In this document: piece after piece, positions 18,381-28,333 of the stretch
Numbering within the stretch: the first letter of the stretch is position 1
Layout of the letters: each line of letters starts with the position of its first letter
Origin: Lacimicrobium alkaliphilum
GTDB taxonomy: Bacteria > Pseudomonadota > Gammaproteobacteria > Enterobacterales > Alteromonadaceae
Reading direction: 5' to 3'
Assembly (NCBI RefSeq): GCF_001466725.1
Contig: NZ_CP013650.1
Location: forward strand, 3,348,001 to 3,412,000
DNA: 64,000 nucleotides
Made by a program: the position numbers and the translations under genes
Notes under the pieces: model-generated
Told to the model about the DNA's origin: nothing
The model's database searches: none
Seen by the model: only the letters and a program-made list of their open reading frames with translations

Positions 18381-19232
18381 ATGACAATGCAAGTGACAGA
18401 CTATGCCATGGCGATCACCAACTCCTTTGTCCTGCCGGATGCCTGTATGCGGATCAAGGAATTGCTGGATGACGGCCAGTCCTCTGCTGAAGACATTGCC
18501 AATATTGTCGCGCTGGATCCTTCCCTGAGTACTAAACTGTTGCAACTGGCAAACAGCGCGTTGTACAGTTTTCCCTCTGAGATCAATACTATCAGCCGTG
18601 CCGTTAACGTGATCGGCGGAAGATCACTGTATAATCTGGTGATCACTGAAACGGCCAGTACTGCGTTTAAGGAATTTGAGAATAACGCCATCGATCTGGA
18701 ACGTTTCTGGCAACAGAGTGTTTATGCCGGGCTGATTGCCCGCCAGTTAGCTCAGGAGGTTGGTCTTCGTGATGTAGAGCGCTATTTCCTGTTAGGGTTG
18801 CTGCATAACTTCGGGGAACTGGCGGTTGCTCACAGAGCACCAGAAACCGCCGCAGAATGTCAGGCCTTCGCTGAAACCCAGTTACCATGGGAGCAGCAGA
18901 AGAGAGTGCTGGGCTTCACCTACGCCGACTGCAGTGCAGAAATCCTGATGCTCTGGAATCTGCCCTCCAGCCTGTTCACCCCTATTGCTAATCAGCATAA
19001 TAAAACACTGGCCATAAAACAGACTGATGTAGGTCTGCTTTACGTCGCCGTACGACTGGCGCTGGTAATAGTCTACAAAGACAGGTTCGCTGCCGAACGC
19101 CTGCTCAGTGAAGACGTGCTGAAGAGCCTTGGCATTACCGAAACGGAAATAAAACAGGCAATTAAATTTGCCCGCATTGAAGCCTACAAAATCCTGGTGC
19201 TGATGAATCCGGAATTATTTCTTATCCCCTGA
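18381..19232 (+). CDS. HDOD-domain signalling protein
   Basis: A 283-residue single HDOD domain. The motifs are IVALDPSLSTKLLQLANSA (about 50-68) and INVIGGRSLYNLV-type helix signals, and there is an HD-like region (LLGLLHNFGELA, about 137-148) that lacks a full HD metal pair, as is usual. HDOD proteins act in c-di-GMP, chemotaxis or stress signalling without a known enzyme activity. ATG at 18387 is an alternative start. The 3' end overlaps the convergent binding-protein gene by 18 bases. A second HDOD gene is at 36513. Confidence 0.85.
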   Translation: MTMQVTDYAMAITNSFVLPDACMRIKELLDDGQSSAEDIANIVALDPSLSTKLLQLANSALYSFPSEINTISRAVNVIGGRSLYNLVITETASTAFKEFENNAIDLERFWQQSVYAGLIARQLAQEVGLRDVERYFLLGLLHNFGELAVAHRAPETAAECQAFAETQLPWEQQKRVLGFTYADCSAEILMLWNLPSSLFTPIANQHNKTLAIKQTDVGLLYVAVRLALVIVYKDRFAAERLLSEDVLKSLGITETEIKQAIKFARIEAYKILVLMNPELFLIP

Positions 19233-20015
19233 ATCCGCCGGAACCGGAGCAAAATACTCCGATTTGAGTTTATCCAGTTCACCCTTGCTGCGCATGCTGT
19301 TCAGTTGCTTCTGCAATCTGGTCACAAGCTGCTGTGGAACCTCAGGGTTAAGAGCCAGGTGGTTACCGCCAACACCCGGCAAAGGCAGTACAGCCTCAAC
19401 CGCTAATCTGTCTTTCCCCAGGCGACTCAGCCAGTAGGGAATCACCACCTCGGAACCCATAATCAGATCGATCTTACCTTTGAGCAGCATATCGAAACCA
19501 TCGGGCTTATTCGAAAAGGCAATCAGATTTTTATCATAGCTGAAGCCACGCTCCAGAAAATACTCCTCATAAACATCTCCACGGGGAATGCCGACAACAT
19601 ATTGCTTCACCCCGTTGAGATCAGCTACTTTCACTTCGGGTCTGGAGCCAAGACGATATAAGTAACTGTCGGCAAAGAACAGTGGTCCCACCCACTTAAA
19701 CTGGTTCTCGCGCTTCTGAGTTCTGGACGTTGATACCAGGCCGCCCCGAGGATCCTTCAGGGCATTATCAAACGCCCTTAACCATGGATAAATTTCAAAC
19801 TTACAGACAATTCCCGCTTCCATACAGAGATGCTTAACTAGCCGAACATTAACACCATCTATCTCACCATTGTGACGATAGTTATAGGGTGGGAAATGCT
19901 CAGTATAAATCGTTAGCCTGTCAGGCTGAGCATTGGCGGTCACTGCAATCTGAAAAGCGATCAGTATTGCGCCTAAAAATGTATAGCTGATTAACTTAAT
20001 ACCACACAAATTCAA
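19215..20015 (-). CDS. Periplasmic substrate-binding protein, SBP_bac_3 type
   Basis: A 266-residue exported protein of the amino-acid-binding fold. The start is TTG at 20015, eight bases after an AAGGAG box. A signal peptide ends near residue 29 (TANAQ). The mature part has the family pattern: YTEHFPPYNY near the N-terminus, an IDGVNVRLVKHLC helix, PRGGLVSTSRTQKR and a C-terminal LQKQLNSMRSKGEL. No permease or ATPase genes are adjacent. It lies 50 bases upstream of nothing on its own strand except the PAS-GGDEF-EAL gene, which precedes it. It may feed a ligand signal to that gene's product, or be an orphan transporter subunit. Confidence 0.82.
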   Translation of the reverse strand: MNLCGIKLISYTFLGAILIAFQIAVTANAQPDRLTIYTEHFPPYNYRHNGEIDGVNVRLVKHLCMEAGIVCKFEIYPWLRAFDNALKDPRGGLVSTSRTQKRENQFKWVGPLFFADSYLYRLGSRPEVKVADLNGVKQYVVGIPRGDVYEEYFLERGFSYDKNLIAFSNKPDGFDMLLKGKIDLIMGSEVVIPYWLSRLGKDRLAVEAVLPLPGVGGNHLALNPEVPQQLVTRLQKQLNSMRSKGELDKLKSEYFAPVPADSGDKK

Positions 20016-20067
20016 TACACAGACTCCTTGGGGAAACAGACCTCAGTCATCGCTATAATGGCCGGCC

Positions 20068-22496
20068 CTAAGCCAGACTCTTTTCAATTTCTTTGAGACT
20101 CATGGGTTTGGCATAGACATAACCCTGCCCCTGATCACAGCCCATTCTTTTCAGAATGTCACGTTGCCGCTCTGTCTCTATTCCCTCAGCCAACACTTCC
20201 AGCCCCACGGCATCAGCCATGGCGATCATCGCATTGACCAGCCCATAGGTCCTGGAGTTCTCCAGCTCCTGAACAAATACCTTGTCAATTTTCAGCAGGG
20301 CTACAGGCAAATCCTTCAGATAACCGAGCGAAGAATAACCTGTACCGAAGTCATCAATGGCAACCTTCACGCCTTGTTGCCGGAAAGCCCTGAGGTTATC
20401 AATAATGACCGGCGAATTGCCCATGGCCGCCCCTTCAGTGATCTCCAGCGCGATGCAATCCAGCGGAACCTCATGTGTGCGGGCGCATAACTGAACCAGT
20501 TTAAACAGCCCGGCATCGGCAAAATGATTTGCTGTAATATTTACCGCCACAGGTTTTGGATCATACCCTTGTTGACGCCACAGGTGGATCTGCTCAAACA
20601 CCTTATTCAGCACCCAGGCATCCAATACCTTTCCCAGATTCACCCGCTCTGCAATAGCGATAAAAACATCCGGCCTGACGGTACCCAGGATGGGATCATG
20701 CCAGCGCAGCAGCGCCTCATAACCACACAGACTCATATCCTCTAACATAAACTTGGGCTGCAGAGCCAGTTCAAACAAATCCTGCTCCAGCGCCCGTTTT
20801 ATGCCCTGCTCAATCTCCAGTGAGCGGGTCAGATGATGATGTATATCCTGATGGAACAAGCGGATGGACTGATTGTTGGCTTTAGCCTCAAACATGGCCG
20901 ACTCAGCCTGACGGAGCAAGATACTTAACTGATCAGAGTCATCTGGATAGACGCTGATACCCAGGTTTGCCGAGGGAGCGACCTGCTCTCCGGCAAGAGA
21001 ATAAGGCTTGGTCAGTTGTTCGAGTAAATCCCGCCCGTGTTCAAGTAAGTCTGTCTGGCTGTGAAGAGGCAGAATCAGCACAAAATCGTCGGCGCCGGGA
21101 CGGCATAATAAGCTGTCTGGCGGAACACTCTGTTTTAGCCTTTGCGCCGCCTCCATCAGCATCAGATCGCCCACATCATGACCATATTTTTCATTGATAA
21201 GACGAAAACGCTGACAATCTGTAAAATACACCGCGTAACGCTGATTCTTTTCAGTGCTCCCGGCAAATGCCTGGGCCAGTCCTTCCTTGTTATATAACCC
21301 GGTAAGGCTGTCATACTGAGCCAGAAAGCTGGCATGATATTTGGCCTTTTCCTGCTCGGTGATATCCATACCGATAGCCTGAATTTCATGTTTGAACTCT
21401 GAACTGGCTGGCAGGGTCCGGAATGTCCAGTCAATATTGAACGGCTTGCCGTCACTGGCCTGCATGGTCATCAGTACTGAAATACTTTGTTCTTCGTGCT
21501 TATTACGCAGTTTGGACAATAACAATTCAACGTTGCTGCGCTCTGCATCCAGCACAAATTCCAGTACACTGACGCCAATCACCTCATCCTCGTTGTAGCC
21601 CAGTTGCTGACAAAAGGCATTATTGACAAAACTCAGCCGCAGACTGGTACTCAGGCGACAGATAAACTCTTTCTGGTATTGAATAATATCTTTGTAGCGC
21701 CGCTCTGCCCGGCTAAGCTGCTGCATAAGCTGCTGGTATTCAGTGAGGTCATGGCAAACGCCGACAAAGCGTGGCCCCTTGTCACTTTTTGCTTCACCGA
21801 CACTCAGGTGCAGAGGGAAAGTGCTGCCGTCCTTACGCATGGCTTTAACGTCCCGGCCAATGCCGATAACTTTTGGTTGTTGTGAGCGCAGATACTCTTT
21901 ATATAACCGTCATGGCGATAGGCTTGTCTGGCTGGCATCAGCATCTTTACATTCCTGCCCAGTACCTCATCACGGCGATAACCAAACAAGTGTTCCGCAC
22001 CGCTGTTAAAAGCCAGGATCTGGCCCTGTTCGTCAATACAGATAATGCCGTCTACAGCAGCATCGAACAGCGCTTCCTGCAACGAAGACAGTTGTTGCTG
22101 TGATTCGAGTGCTGCACGGTAATCACTGAGATCATGACAGATACCAATAAAAATGCTTTGCCCGTCAATCTCTGTCTCACCCACCGATAAATGCAAAGGA
22201 AACTCAATGCCATCCTTGCGTTTACCCTGAACATCCCGCCCTTTGCCTATAATTGCCGCCTTACCGGTACGCTGATATTCCCGCAGATAGTCATCATGAC
22301 GAACCGCCTCGGTTTCTGGCATGAGTATATTGAGGTTGGCTCCTGTGGCTTCCTCTGCGCTGTAACCAAACAGAGATTCTGCGGAAGGGGAAAAATACAG
22401 TATCCTGCCTTTTGCATCACTGATAATGATGGCATCGACTGCGGCAGAGACTATTGCTTGCTGAATGGGATCGAGTTTTAACAATGCGGTTGTCAA
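20068..22496 (-). pseudogene. PAS-PAS-PAS-GGDEF-EAL phosphodiesterase, split by a one-base frameshift
   Basis: Two overlapping frames make one gene. The front part starts at TTG 22496 behind a perfect AAGGAGG box and holds two PAS domains. It then leaves frame in the second PAS at the AAA run 21898-21900 and stops at 21804. The correct frame resumes as EYLRSQQPKVIGIGRDVKAMRKDG and runs through a third PAS, a GGDEF domain with a degenerate GADDF site, and an EAL domain. The EAL residues are intact: YEALLRW, VNITANHF, LEITE, IDDFGTGYSS, LKIDK and AEGIE. One added A would restore a protein of about 809 residues. This is either a sequencing error, a phase-variable A run, or inactivation. An ATG at 21840 could still give a PAS-GGDEF-EAL protein of 590 residues. 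Confidence 0.85.
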
Positions 22497-22636
22497 GGCG
22501 CCTCCTTGTGAACTGTGATGTATGGCGGCCAAATTGCCGTGCAACTTATCACAGGATTCCATAGCTATGGATGGCATACGACCATAGTGATAAATAACAA
22601 GATAGCAGACATAATTTGCTCTGACTGCCTATACTG

Positions 22637-23572
22637 ATGAGAAAAGCACAACGCATCTTCGCCCCTATGCAACAAACTCAGGCACTAACCAAACAATCAC
22701 TCCCCGAGTTAGCTGACCTTATGCGGCTGTATCTGCAGTTGGGTAAGTTCCGGCTTTCGATGATGGTCACCTTCACCACTTTGGTTGGCTACCTGTTAAA
22801 CGCTGACGGAAATATATATTCCGGCGCTGTCACCTTATTGCTCTGCGGGACATCATCTATCGCCATGGGCGCAAACGGACTCAATCAGTGGTGGGAGCAG
22901 GAACGCGATGCGCTGATGCTGAGAACCCGCACCCGACCTTTGCCAAGCGGCAAGCTGTCTTCGACTCATGCGTTAACTGTGTGTCTGTTCTGGAGTGTGG
23001 CCGGTTTTATGCTGCTTCTGCAGCTAAACCTGCTTACCGCTTTACTGGCGGCTTTTGTGTGGTTCAGTTACCTGTTTCTGTATACACCACTGAAAACCCG
23101 TTCCGCTCTGGCTATTCTTGCCGGCGCCATCACCGGTGCCCTGCCACCGGTAATGGGGTGGACGGCAGCATCAGGAGAGGTTGGGCTTGCAGCCTGGGCG
23201 CTGGGTTGCATATTGTACATCTGGCAAATTCCCCACTTCCTGGCGCTGGCCGCTTTATACCAGCAGGACTATCACCGGGGTGGTTACAGAATGCTGCCGG
23301 ACAACCCTGAACATGACCACGCCACCCGCAGCATCATCGTGGTTTTTTCTGCCGCCTTACTGGTTATCAGCCTGTTAGCACCGGCCTTAGGTCTGGGAGG
23401 AATGATATTCTTTGTCTGCGCACTGGCAGGCGGTGGCTGGTTGCTGATACAGGCGCTTCAGCTCCTGCGGGAATTCAGCAGACCCCGGGCGCGCAAACTC
23501 TTTGTCGCCACCATTCTCTACCTGCCGATCATAATGTGCGCACTGCTATTGGACTTATTGTTTAAAAGTTAA
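22637..23572 (+). CDS. cyoE: Protoheme IX farnesyltransferase (heme O synthase)
   Basis: Polytopic UbiA-type prenyltransferase of 311 residues that turns heme B into heme O for terminal oxidases. The substrate motif is NQWWEQERDALMLRTRTRPLPSG (described in parts: N, E/D and RTRTRP are the key residues) near residues 87-110. Other family signals are YTPLKTRS, ITGALPPVMGWTAASG and WQIPHFLALA with DYHRGGYRMLP. About eight to nine membrane helices are seen. It stands alone, with no cytochrome oxidase or heme A synthase gene beside it, unlike the usual cyo or cta operon. The start could also be the ATG at 22667. Confidence 0.92.
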   Translation: MRKAQRIFAPMQQTQALTKQSLPELADLMRLYLQLGKFRLSMMVTFTTLVGYLLNADGNIYSGAVTLLLCGTSSIAMGANGLNQWWEQERDALMLRTRTRPLPSGKLSSTHALTVCLFWSVAGFMLLLQLNLLTALLAAFVWFSYLFLYTPLKTRSALAILAGAITGALPPVMGWTAASGEVGLAAWALGCILYIWQIPHFLALAALYQQDYHRGGYRMLPDNPEHDHATRSIIVVFSAALLVISLLAPALGLGGMIFFVCALAGGGWLLIQALQLLREFSRPRARKLFVATILYLPIIMCALLLDLLFKS

Positions 23573-23731
23573 TCTATATACTATGTTCAGACGTATAGAT
23601 TTTAACATTTGCAAGTAATCACTTTCCTGACAAGCCTTTTTTAGTAGCTTTGTCAAATTATGACTATACTTGCTTTTGTTAACGATATTTTTACATTTCA
23701 CTCTGTCTGCTGACAGATGAAGGAGCATAGT

Positions 23732-24289
23732 ATGTTACGTCACTATTATATCAGCGATGATCTGGACGACCTCGAAGCCATTGAAAATGAGCTTGAGTCA
23801 AAAGGCTTCAGTAAACCTCAGATTCATGTTCTGAGTGAAAAAGACGCCGAAGTAGAAAAACATCATCTGCACGCCATAGAGGCAGTACTGAAACAGGATG
23901 TGGTCCACTCCACCGAAATTGGCGCGGTATTTGGTGCCATCGGAGCAGCCATCATCCTCGCGGTGGCCTATTTTCTGGGCTGGACAGAAACCGCCGCTGG
24001 CTGGTTACCCTTTGTTTTTCTGGCCGTTGTGGTGCTGGGTTTTTGTACCTGGGAAGGCGGTTTAATCGGCATTCAGGTGCCTAACTATCAGTTTAAACGC
24101 TTTCAGAAGCTACTTAAACAAGGTAAACATGTGCTTTTTGTGGATCTCGACGCCGAGCAGGAAGCCATCGTTAATGAAGTGGTTAAGCACCACCCCAGGC
24201 TCAAACATGCCGGTACCGGTGAGGCGACTCCCGGTTGGGTGGTCAAAGGCCAGGATAAGTTCCAGCGCTTTATGAAAACTATGCCCTGA
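23732..24289 (+). CDS. Small membrane protein with cytosolic flanking domains, unknown function
   Basis: The product has 185 residues. The start at 23732 is chosen for the AGGAG box six bases upstream. The N-terminal part (1-60) looks like a small alpha/beta domain of general-stress-protein type (HYYISDDLDDLEAIENELESKG, key pattern only). Two membrane helices follow (about 72-90 and 98-118), the first glycine-rich (GAVFGAIGAA). The C-terminal domain resembles the first (HVLFVDLDAEQEAIVNEVV). The pattern suggests a membrane-bound regulator or stress protein. No precise family is recognised. A strong two-way terminator follows. Confidence 0.75.
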   Translation: MLRHYYISDDLDDLEAIENELESKGFSKPQIHVLSEKDAEVEKHHLHAIEAVLKQDVVHSTEIGAVFGAIGAAIILAVAYFLGWTETAAGWLPFVFLAVVVLGFCTWEGGLIGIQVPNYQFKRFQKLLKQGKHVLFVDLDAEQEAIVNEVVKHHPRLKHAGTGEATPGWVVKGQDKFQRFMKTMP

Positions 24290-24305
24290 GCGTTTGTCAG
24301 ATTAT

Positions 24306-24343
24306 AAAAAAAAGCCGGTCAGCATCAACAGACCGGCTTTTTT
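24306..24343. terminator. Two-way intrinsic terminator
   Basis: The 13-base perfect stem AAAAAAGCCGGTC / GACCGGCTTTTTT with a ten-base loop has A and T runs on both sides. It serves both the membrane-protein gene (+) and the convergent thioredoxin-like gene (-). Confidence 0.92.
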
Positions 24344-24410
24344 ATGCCTGAATAGTAAGTAAATGACATCACCAGATTGAGCTGCGCAAACACGCTATTA
24401 ATAGGTCCCT

Positions 24411-24926
24411 TTATGGGTCTATCAGGATTGTTTCCCATTGGCTAGAATCGAGATAATAGCTGCTCTCCACTATATTTGTTTCATTATCGAGCATCACTAT
24501 GTAAGGCACCGCTCTGTTTTCATTGCCAAAATAGCGCCTCTGCAGGGCCATAGTACCTTCACTTGCGAGCCAAACCTTTCCTGAAAAGCCAGTCTTATCT
24601 AACATCCCAACAATACCCTCCAAGTCTCCATCCAAGGCAACAGTAAGCAGATCGATTTGTAAGGTGTTATTCTGGGAAGTTTCCTGAAGCATAGCGAGGG
24701 TTTTATAACAAGGGCGACACCAGGAAGCAAAAAAATATATCACCGTGGCGTTGCCTTCCAACTCATCAAACGAGCGGGTATCTCCATTAAGATCGGTCAA
24801 CTCGACTCTTTGAATCGGATTGCCCACGACGGATGAAAATGAGGGAGCGAAAAAACCCAAATAATGTGCTCCAAACAGCGTGACAATCAACAAAAAAATC
24901 AACACGCCTACTATCCATTTTCTCAA
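24411..24926 (-). CDS. TlpA-type thioredoxin-like protein, membrane-anchored
   Basis: A 171-residue protein with an N-terminal membrane helix (residues 4-26) and a thioredoxin fold facing the periplasm. The redox motif is C-x2-C in FFASWCRPCYK (near residues 71-74). The cis-Pro region is near VPYIVML. It may reduce or oxidise exported proteins, or serve cytochrome maturation. The start is TTG (24926). Codons are more A/T-rich than in neighbouring genes, and there is no operon partner, so recent gain is possible. Other members of the group are TlpA, ResA and DsbE; the partner cannot be told. Confidence 0.82.
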   Translation of the reverse strand: MRKWIVGVLIFLLIVTLFGAHYLGFFAPSFSSVVGNPIQRVELTDLNGDTRSFDELEGNATVIYFFASWCRPCYKTLAMLQETSQNNTLQIDLLTVALDGDLEGIVGMLDKTGFSGKVWLASEGTMALQRRYFGNENRAVPYIVMLDNETNIVESSYYLDSSQWETILIDP

Positions 24927-25117
24927 ATCAAGCCCCAGAGCCTCGTCGATACATATAAGGTTTTATCTACGGAAGAGCTCCGCGATTAACTGCTAAATAC
25001 TACCTTGCTCTGGATTTTTAGCATTTTTATGGCGTCTGCACCACCACTGTCTGATTGTTTGCCAGTTGGAAAAGTAGCAGCGTTAACATTGAGACTATCG
25101 GTGAACCAGGCCTTTGG

Positions 25118-25228
25118 AAAGCCGTGGCGGATTTATCTGCGACGACCTTATGAGAAAAGGGACTTCGAAGATAAGCGTACAGGGACGTATTCACAGCGTG
25201 TCTGCGCGAGGCAACCCGCCACGGCTTT
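25118..25228. repeat. Long-range inverted repeat in the 391-base gap before aconitase
   Basis: The gap 24927-25317 holds no convincing gene. Inside it, arms AAAGCCGTGGCGG (25118-25130) and CCGCCACGGCTTT (25216-25228) are perfect inverses, 85 bases apart. The middle contains AGGGACGTATTCACAGCG, a phrase I associate with intergenic repeats of Shewanella-like genomes (memory, not a search). It could be a mobile non-coding element or a structured transcript. The short frame across it (25005-25259) is not protein-like. Confidence 0.6.
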
Positions 25229-25269
25229 TAAACCACCCAAGAAATCCCATATCTCATAAACCGGAGATA

Positions 25270-25305
25270 GCCAGCTCAAAGGATTGATTTCCCCTCTGAG
25301 CTGGC
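25270..25305 (-). terminator. Hairpin 12 bases past the aconitase stop codon
   Basis: The perfect nine-base stem GCCAGCTCA / TGAGCTGGC has an 18-base loop. The U tract expected of an intrinsic terminator is missing, so it may stabilise the acnA mRNA end rather than stop transcription. Confidence 0.4.
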
Positions 25306-25317
25306 GTCGTATGAAGG

Positions 25318-28038
25318 TTAACTCTCCTGTTGCGCCAGTTTGCGCAGTACAAAGTGCAGAATGCCGCCATGCTGGTAATACTGGAACTCATTCGGCGTAT
25401 CGATACGAACCCTGGCTTCAAAGCGGACTTCGTCGCCATTGGCTTTTTTGGCCGTTACGGTCACGCGCTTAGTGTTTTTGTCTACTGCCGGCACAGTGAA
25501 ATATTCACTGCCATCCAGCTCCAGTGAGTCAGCACTCTGGCCGTCAACAAATTCCAGCGGCAGTATGCCCATTCCCACTAAGTTTGAACGGTGAATACGT
25601 TCATAACTCTGGGCAATGACCAGTTTTACACCCAGTAATGCCGGGCCTTTGGCGGCCCAGTCGCGGGAGGAACCTGTGCCGTATTCCTTGCCTGCCAGCA
25701 CCACCAGAGCCGTACCCTGTTGTTTGTACTTCATGGCGGCGGCATAAATAGACATTTGCTTATCATCCGGGAAGTAATGGGTGGCACTGCCTTCTGTACC
25801 CGGTGCCAGCAGGTTTTGCAGGCGCACATTGGCAAAGGTGCCTCGCATCATCACTTCATGGTTACCACGGCGCGAACCATAGGAGTTAAAGTCCTTAGGC
25901 TCTACGCCCTGTTGTTGCAGATATTCGCCAGCCGGGCTGTCTGGCTTAATGGCACCGGCAGGAGAAATATGGTCGGTGGTAATACTGTTACCAACCCTGA
26001 CCAGACAACGGGCATCTTTTATCTCCGGTACTGCATCAGGCTCAGCCCTGAGGCCTTCAAAGAAAGGCGGCTTGCGCACATAACTGGAATCGGGCCACTG
26101 ATAACGATCGGATTTATCCACATCCAGATTTCGCCAGCTGGCATCCCCCTCAAACACATCGGCATAACGATCGGTAAAGTCTTTCGCATGGATATTGGCA
26201 TGAATACTTTGCTGAATTTCTTCGCTGCTGGGCCAGATATCCTTAAGATAAATATCGTTACCTTTGGCATCCTGGCCCAGTGGCTCATTGTAAAAATCGA
26301 TATTCATACTACCGGCAAGGGCATAGGCCACCACCAGTGGTGGCGAAGCCAGATAGTTGGTACGTACATCCTGATGAATACGCCCTTCGAAGTTGCGGTT
26401 ACCGGAAAGTACCGAAGAAACCAGCAGATTGGCCTCTTTTACCGCTGCACCTATGGGTTCAGGCAGTGGACCGGCATTGCCGATACAGGTGGTACAGCCA
26501 TAGCCAACCAGATAAAAGCCCAGGGCTTCGAGATCATCCATCAATCCGGCTTGTTGAAGATAGCCGGTTACCACCTGAGAGCCGGGTGCCAGGCTGGTTT
26601 TAACCCAGGGCTTGGTTTTCAGCCCCAGCTCCCGGGCGTTTCTCGCCAGCAAGCCTGCCGCCATCAATACAGCAGGATTGGAGGTATTGGTACAACTGGT
26701 TATGGCTGCAATAACCACATCGCCATGGGTAAGATTAAAGGTTTCACCACGATAACTGACCTCAACCTTGCCCGCTTCGCTGGCATCTTCATGGCCGACG
26801 GCGGTGCTGCCCCCTTCATCCTCAAATTTGGCGATGAGCTGTTGCTGCTTTTCCTGATGTTCGGTCACCAGTTTGGCAAATTCCACTTTAGTATCAGTAA
26901 GGTTAATTCTGTCCTGCGGTCGCTTAGGCCCGGCAATAGAGGGCACAAGAGAAGACAGATCCAGCTCCAGCAAATCGGAATACTCTGCTTCCGGGGTATT
27001 CTCATCATGCCACATGCCCATTTTCTGCATATAGCTGCGCACCAGCTCAACCTGTTCATCACTGCGGCCGGTCAGGCGCATATAGTTAAGGGTTTCTTCA
27101 TCAACAGGGAAAATGCCGCAGGTAGCACCGTATTCAGGTGCCATATTGGCGATGGTGGCCCGATCTGCAAGGCTGAGCTGACTCAGGCCCGGACCGAAAA
27201 ACTCGACAAATTTACCTACCACACCGAGTTTGCGTAACTGCTCTGTTACTGTCAGTACCAGATCCGTGGCGGTAATGCCTTCCGGCATGGCGCCGCTGAG
27301 TTTTACGCCAACCACCTGCGGGATCAGCATGCTGATGGGCTGACCTAACATCGCCGCTTCCGCTTCGATACCGCCAACGCCCCAGCCCAGAATACCGAGG
27401 CCATTAATCATAGTGGTATGAGAATCTGTACCTACCAGCGTATCGGGATAGAGTACACCGTCTCTTTCAAAGGTCACTCTGGCCAGGTATTCCAGATTTA
27501 CCTGGTGCACGATGCCGGTGCCGGGTGGCACCACGCGGAAATTATCAAAGGCCTGCTGACCCCAGCGCAGAAACTGGTAGCGCTCTTTATTGCGCTGCAT
27601 TTCTATCTCTGTGTTTCGGGTGAAAGAATCAGCCGCACCATATTCATCCACCATCACCGAGTGGTCAATTACCAGCTCCACCGGCGACAATGGGTTAATT
27701 TTATCAGCCTGCTTGCCAAGATCCTGCATGGCGTCACGCATGGCAGCCAGATCCACAATAGCCGGTACACCAGTAAAGTCCTGCAACAGCACCCGCGCCG
27801 GAACAAAAGCAATTTCTTTATCCGGTTCGGCTTTTGGCTGCCAGTTCACCAGCGCCTCGATATCCTCATCAGTAACAAAGTCCTGATCGGCGTGGCGAAG
27901 CATGTTCTCCAGCAGAATTTTCAGGCTGTAAGGCAACCGCCCAGGGCTGAACTTGTCAGACAGCGCATTGAAAGGGTAATACCGATATGACTGCCCCTGA
28001 TGCTCTAGCGTTGCCGGTTTTGCGTAAGCTGATGACAT
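25318..28038 (-). CDS. acnA: Aconitate hydratase A
   Basis: Citrate/isocitrate isomerase of the TCA cycle, AcnA/IRP type, 906 residues. The ATG at 28038 has a GGAG box. The three iron-sulfur cysteines are seen in [10 protein letters not shown] and [11 protein letters not shown]. Other family marks are [26 protein letters not shown] and [18 protein letters not shown]. The domain order, with the swivel domain at the C-terminus, is that of AcnA rather than AcnB. It is divergent from fumarase C, with a promoter space of 295 bases, so two TCA enzymes may share control. Transcribed alone. Confidence 0.96.
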   Translation of the reverse strand: MSSAYAKPATLEHQGQSYRYYPFNALSDKFSPGRLPYSLKILLENMLRHADQDFVTDEDIEALVNWQPKAEPDKEIAFVPARVLLQDFTGVPAIVDLAAMRDAMQDLGKQADKINPLSPVELVIDHSVMVDEYGAADSFTRNTEIEMQRNKERYQFLRWGQQAFDNFRVVPPGTGIVHQVNLEYLARVTFERDGVLYPDTLVGTDSHTTMINGLGILGWGVGGIEAEAAMLGQPISMLIPQVVGVKLSGAMPEGITATDLVLTVTEQLRKLGVVGKFVEFFGPGLSQLSLADRATIANMAPEYGATCGIFPVDEETLNYMRLTGRSDEQVELVRSYMQKMGMWHDENTPEAEYSDLLELDLSSLVPSIAGPKRPQDRINLTDTKVEFAKLVTEHQEKQQQLIAKFEDEGGSTAVGHEDASEAGKVEVSYRGETFNLTHGDVVIAAITSCTNTSNPAVLMAAGLLARNARELGLKTKPWVKTSLAPGSQVVTGYLQQAGLMDDLEALGFYLVGYGCTTCIGNAGPLPEPIGAAVKEANLLVSSVLSGNRNFEGRIHQDVRTNYLASPPLVVAYALAGSMNIDFYNEPLGQDAKGNDIYLKDIWPSSEEIQQSIHANIHAKDFTDRYADVFEGDASWRNLDVDKSDRYQWPDSSYVRKPPFFEGLRAEPDAVPEIKDARCLVRVGNSITTDHISPAGAIKPDSPAGEYLQQQGVEPKDFNSYGSRRGNHEVMMRGTFANVRLQNLLAPGTEGSATHYFPDDKQMSIYAAAMKYKQQGTALVVLAGKEYGTGSSRDWAAKGPALLGVKLVIAQSYERIHRSNLVGMGILPLEFVDGQSADSLELDGSEYFTVPAVDKNTKRVTVTAKKANGDEVRFEARVRIDTPNEFQYYQHGGILHFVLRKLAQQES

Positions 28039-28333
28039 ATTGTCTCCTTGGTTCCATGGTGAACTGTTACTCTGAGTATAGTCATAGTAGAGCGCCATAC
28101 AGTTTAAATAAACAACACCAGCGAGAGTTCAAAACACGTGCAGGCAAGGCAATTTTTTGAAGGTTTAGTGGGCCTAAATCAAAAAAATTTGCCGCCGGAT
28201 GCGCGCTTTTTCAGGCAGCTCTGATGTTCGTTTTTTAAACTATATGGCACTCTATCATGTACTAGACTTATGACCGAGTACTTGTGTATGAGATTAGGAT
28301 AAATCACGATAATTCAAGCAATAGGGAGTCTAT
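28039..28333. other. Divergent promoter region between acnA and fumC
   Basis: The region holds no gene. It contains A/T-rich stretches around 28145-28200 and 28230-28320 suited to two opposed promoters. I see no clear operator palindrome. Confidence 0.4.

Noticed and set aside
25005..25259. Short frame in the gap before acnA
   Set aside because: It runs across the inverted repeat, lacks a ribosome site, and has no recognisable fold.
25720..27237. Long 505-codon frame opposite acnA
   Set aside because: It is an antisense shadow of aconitase, with no independent protein features.
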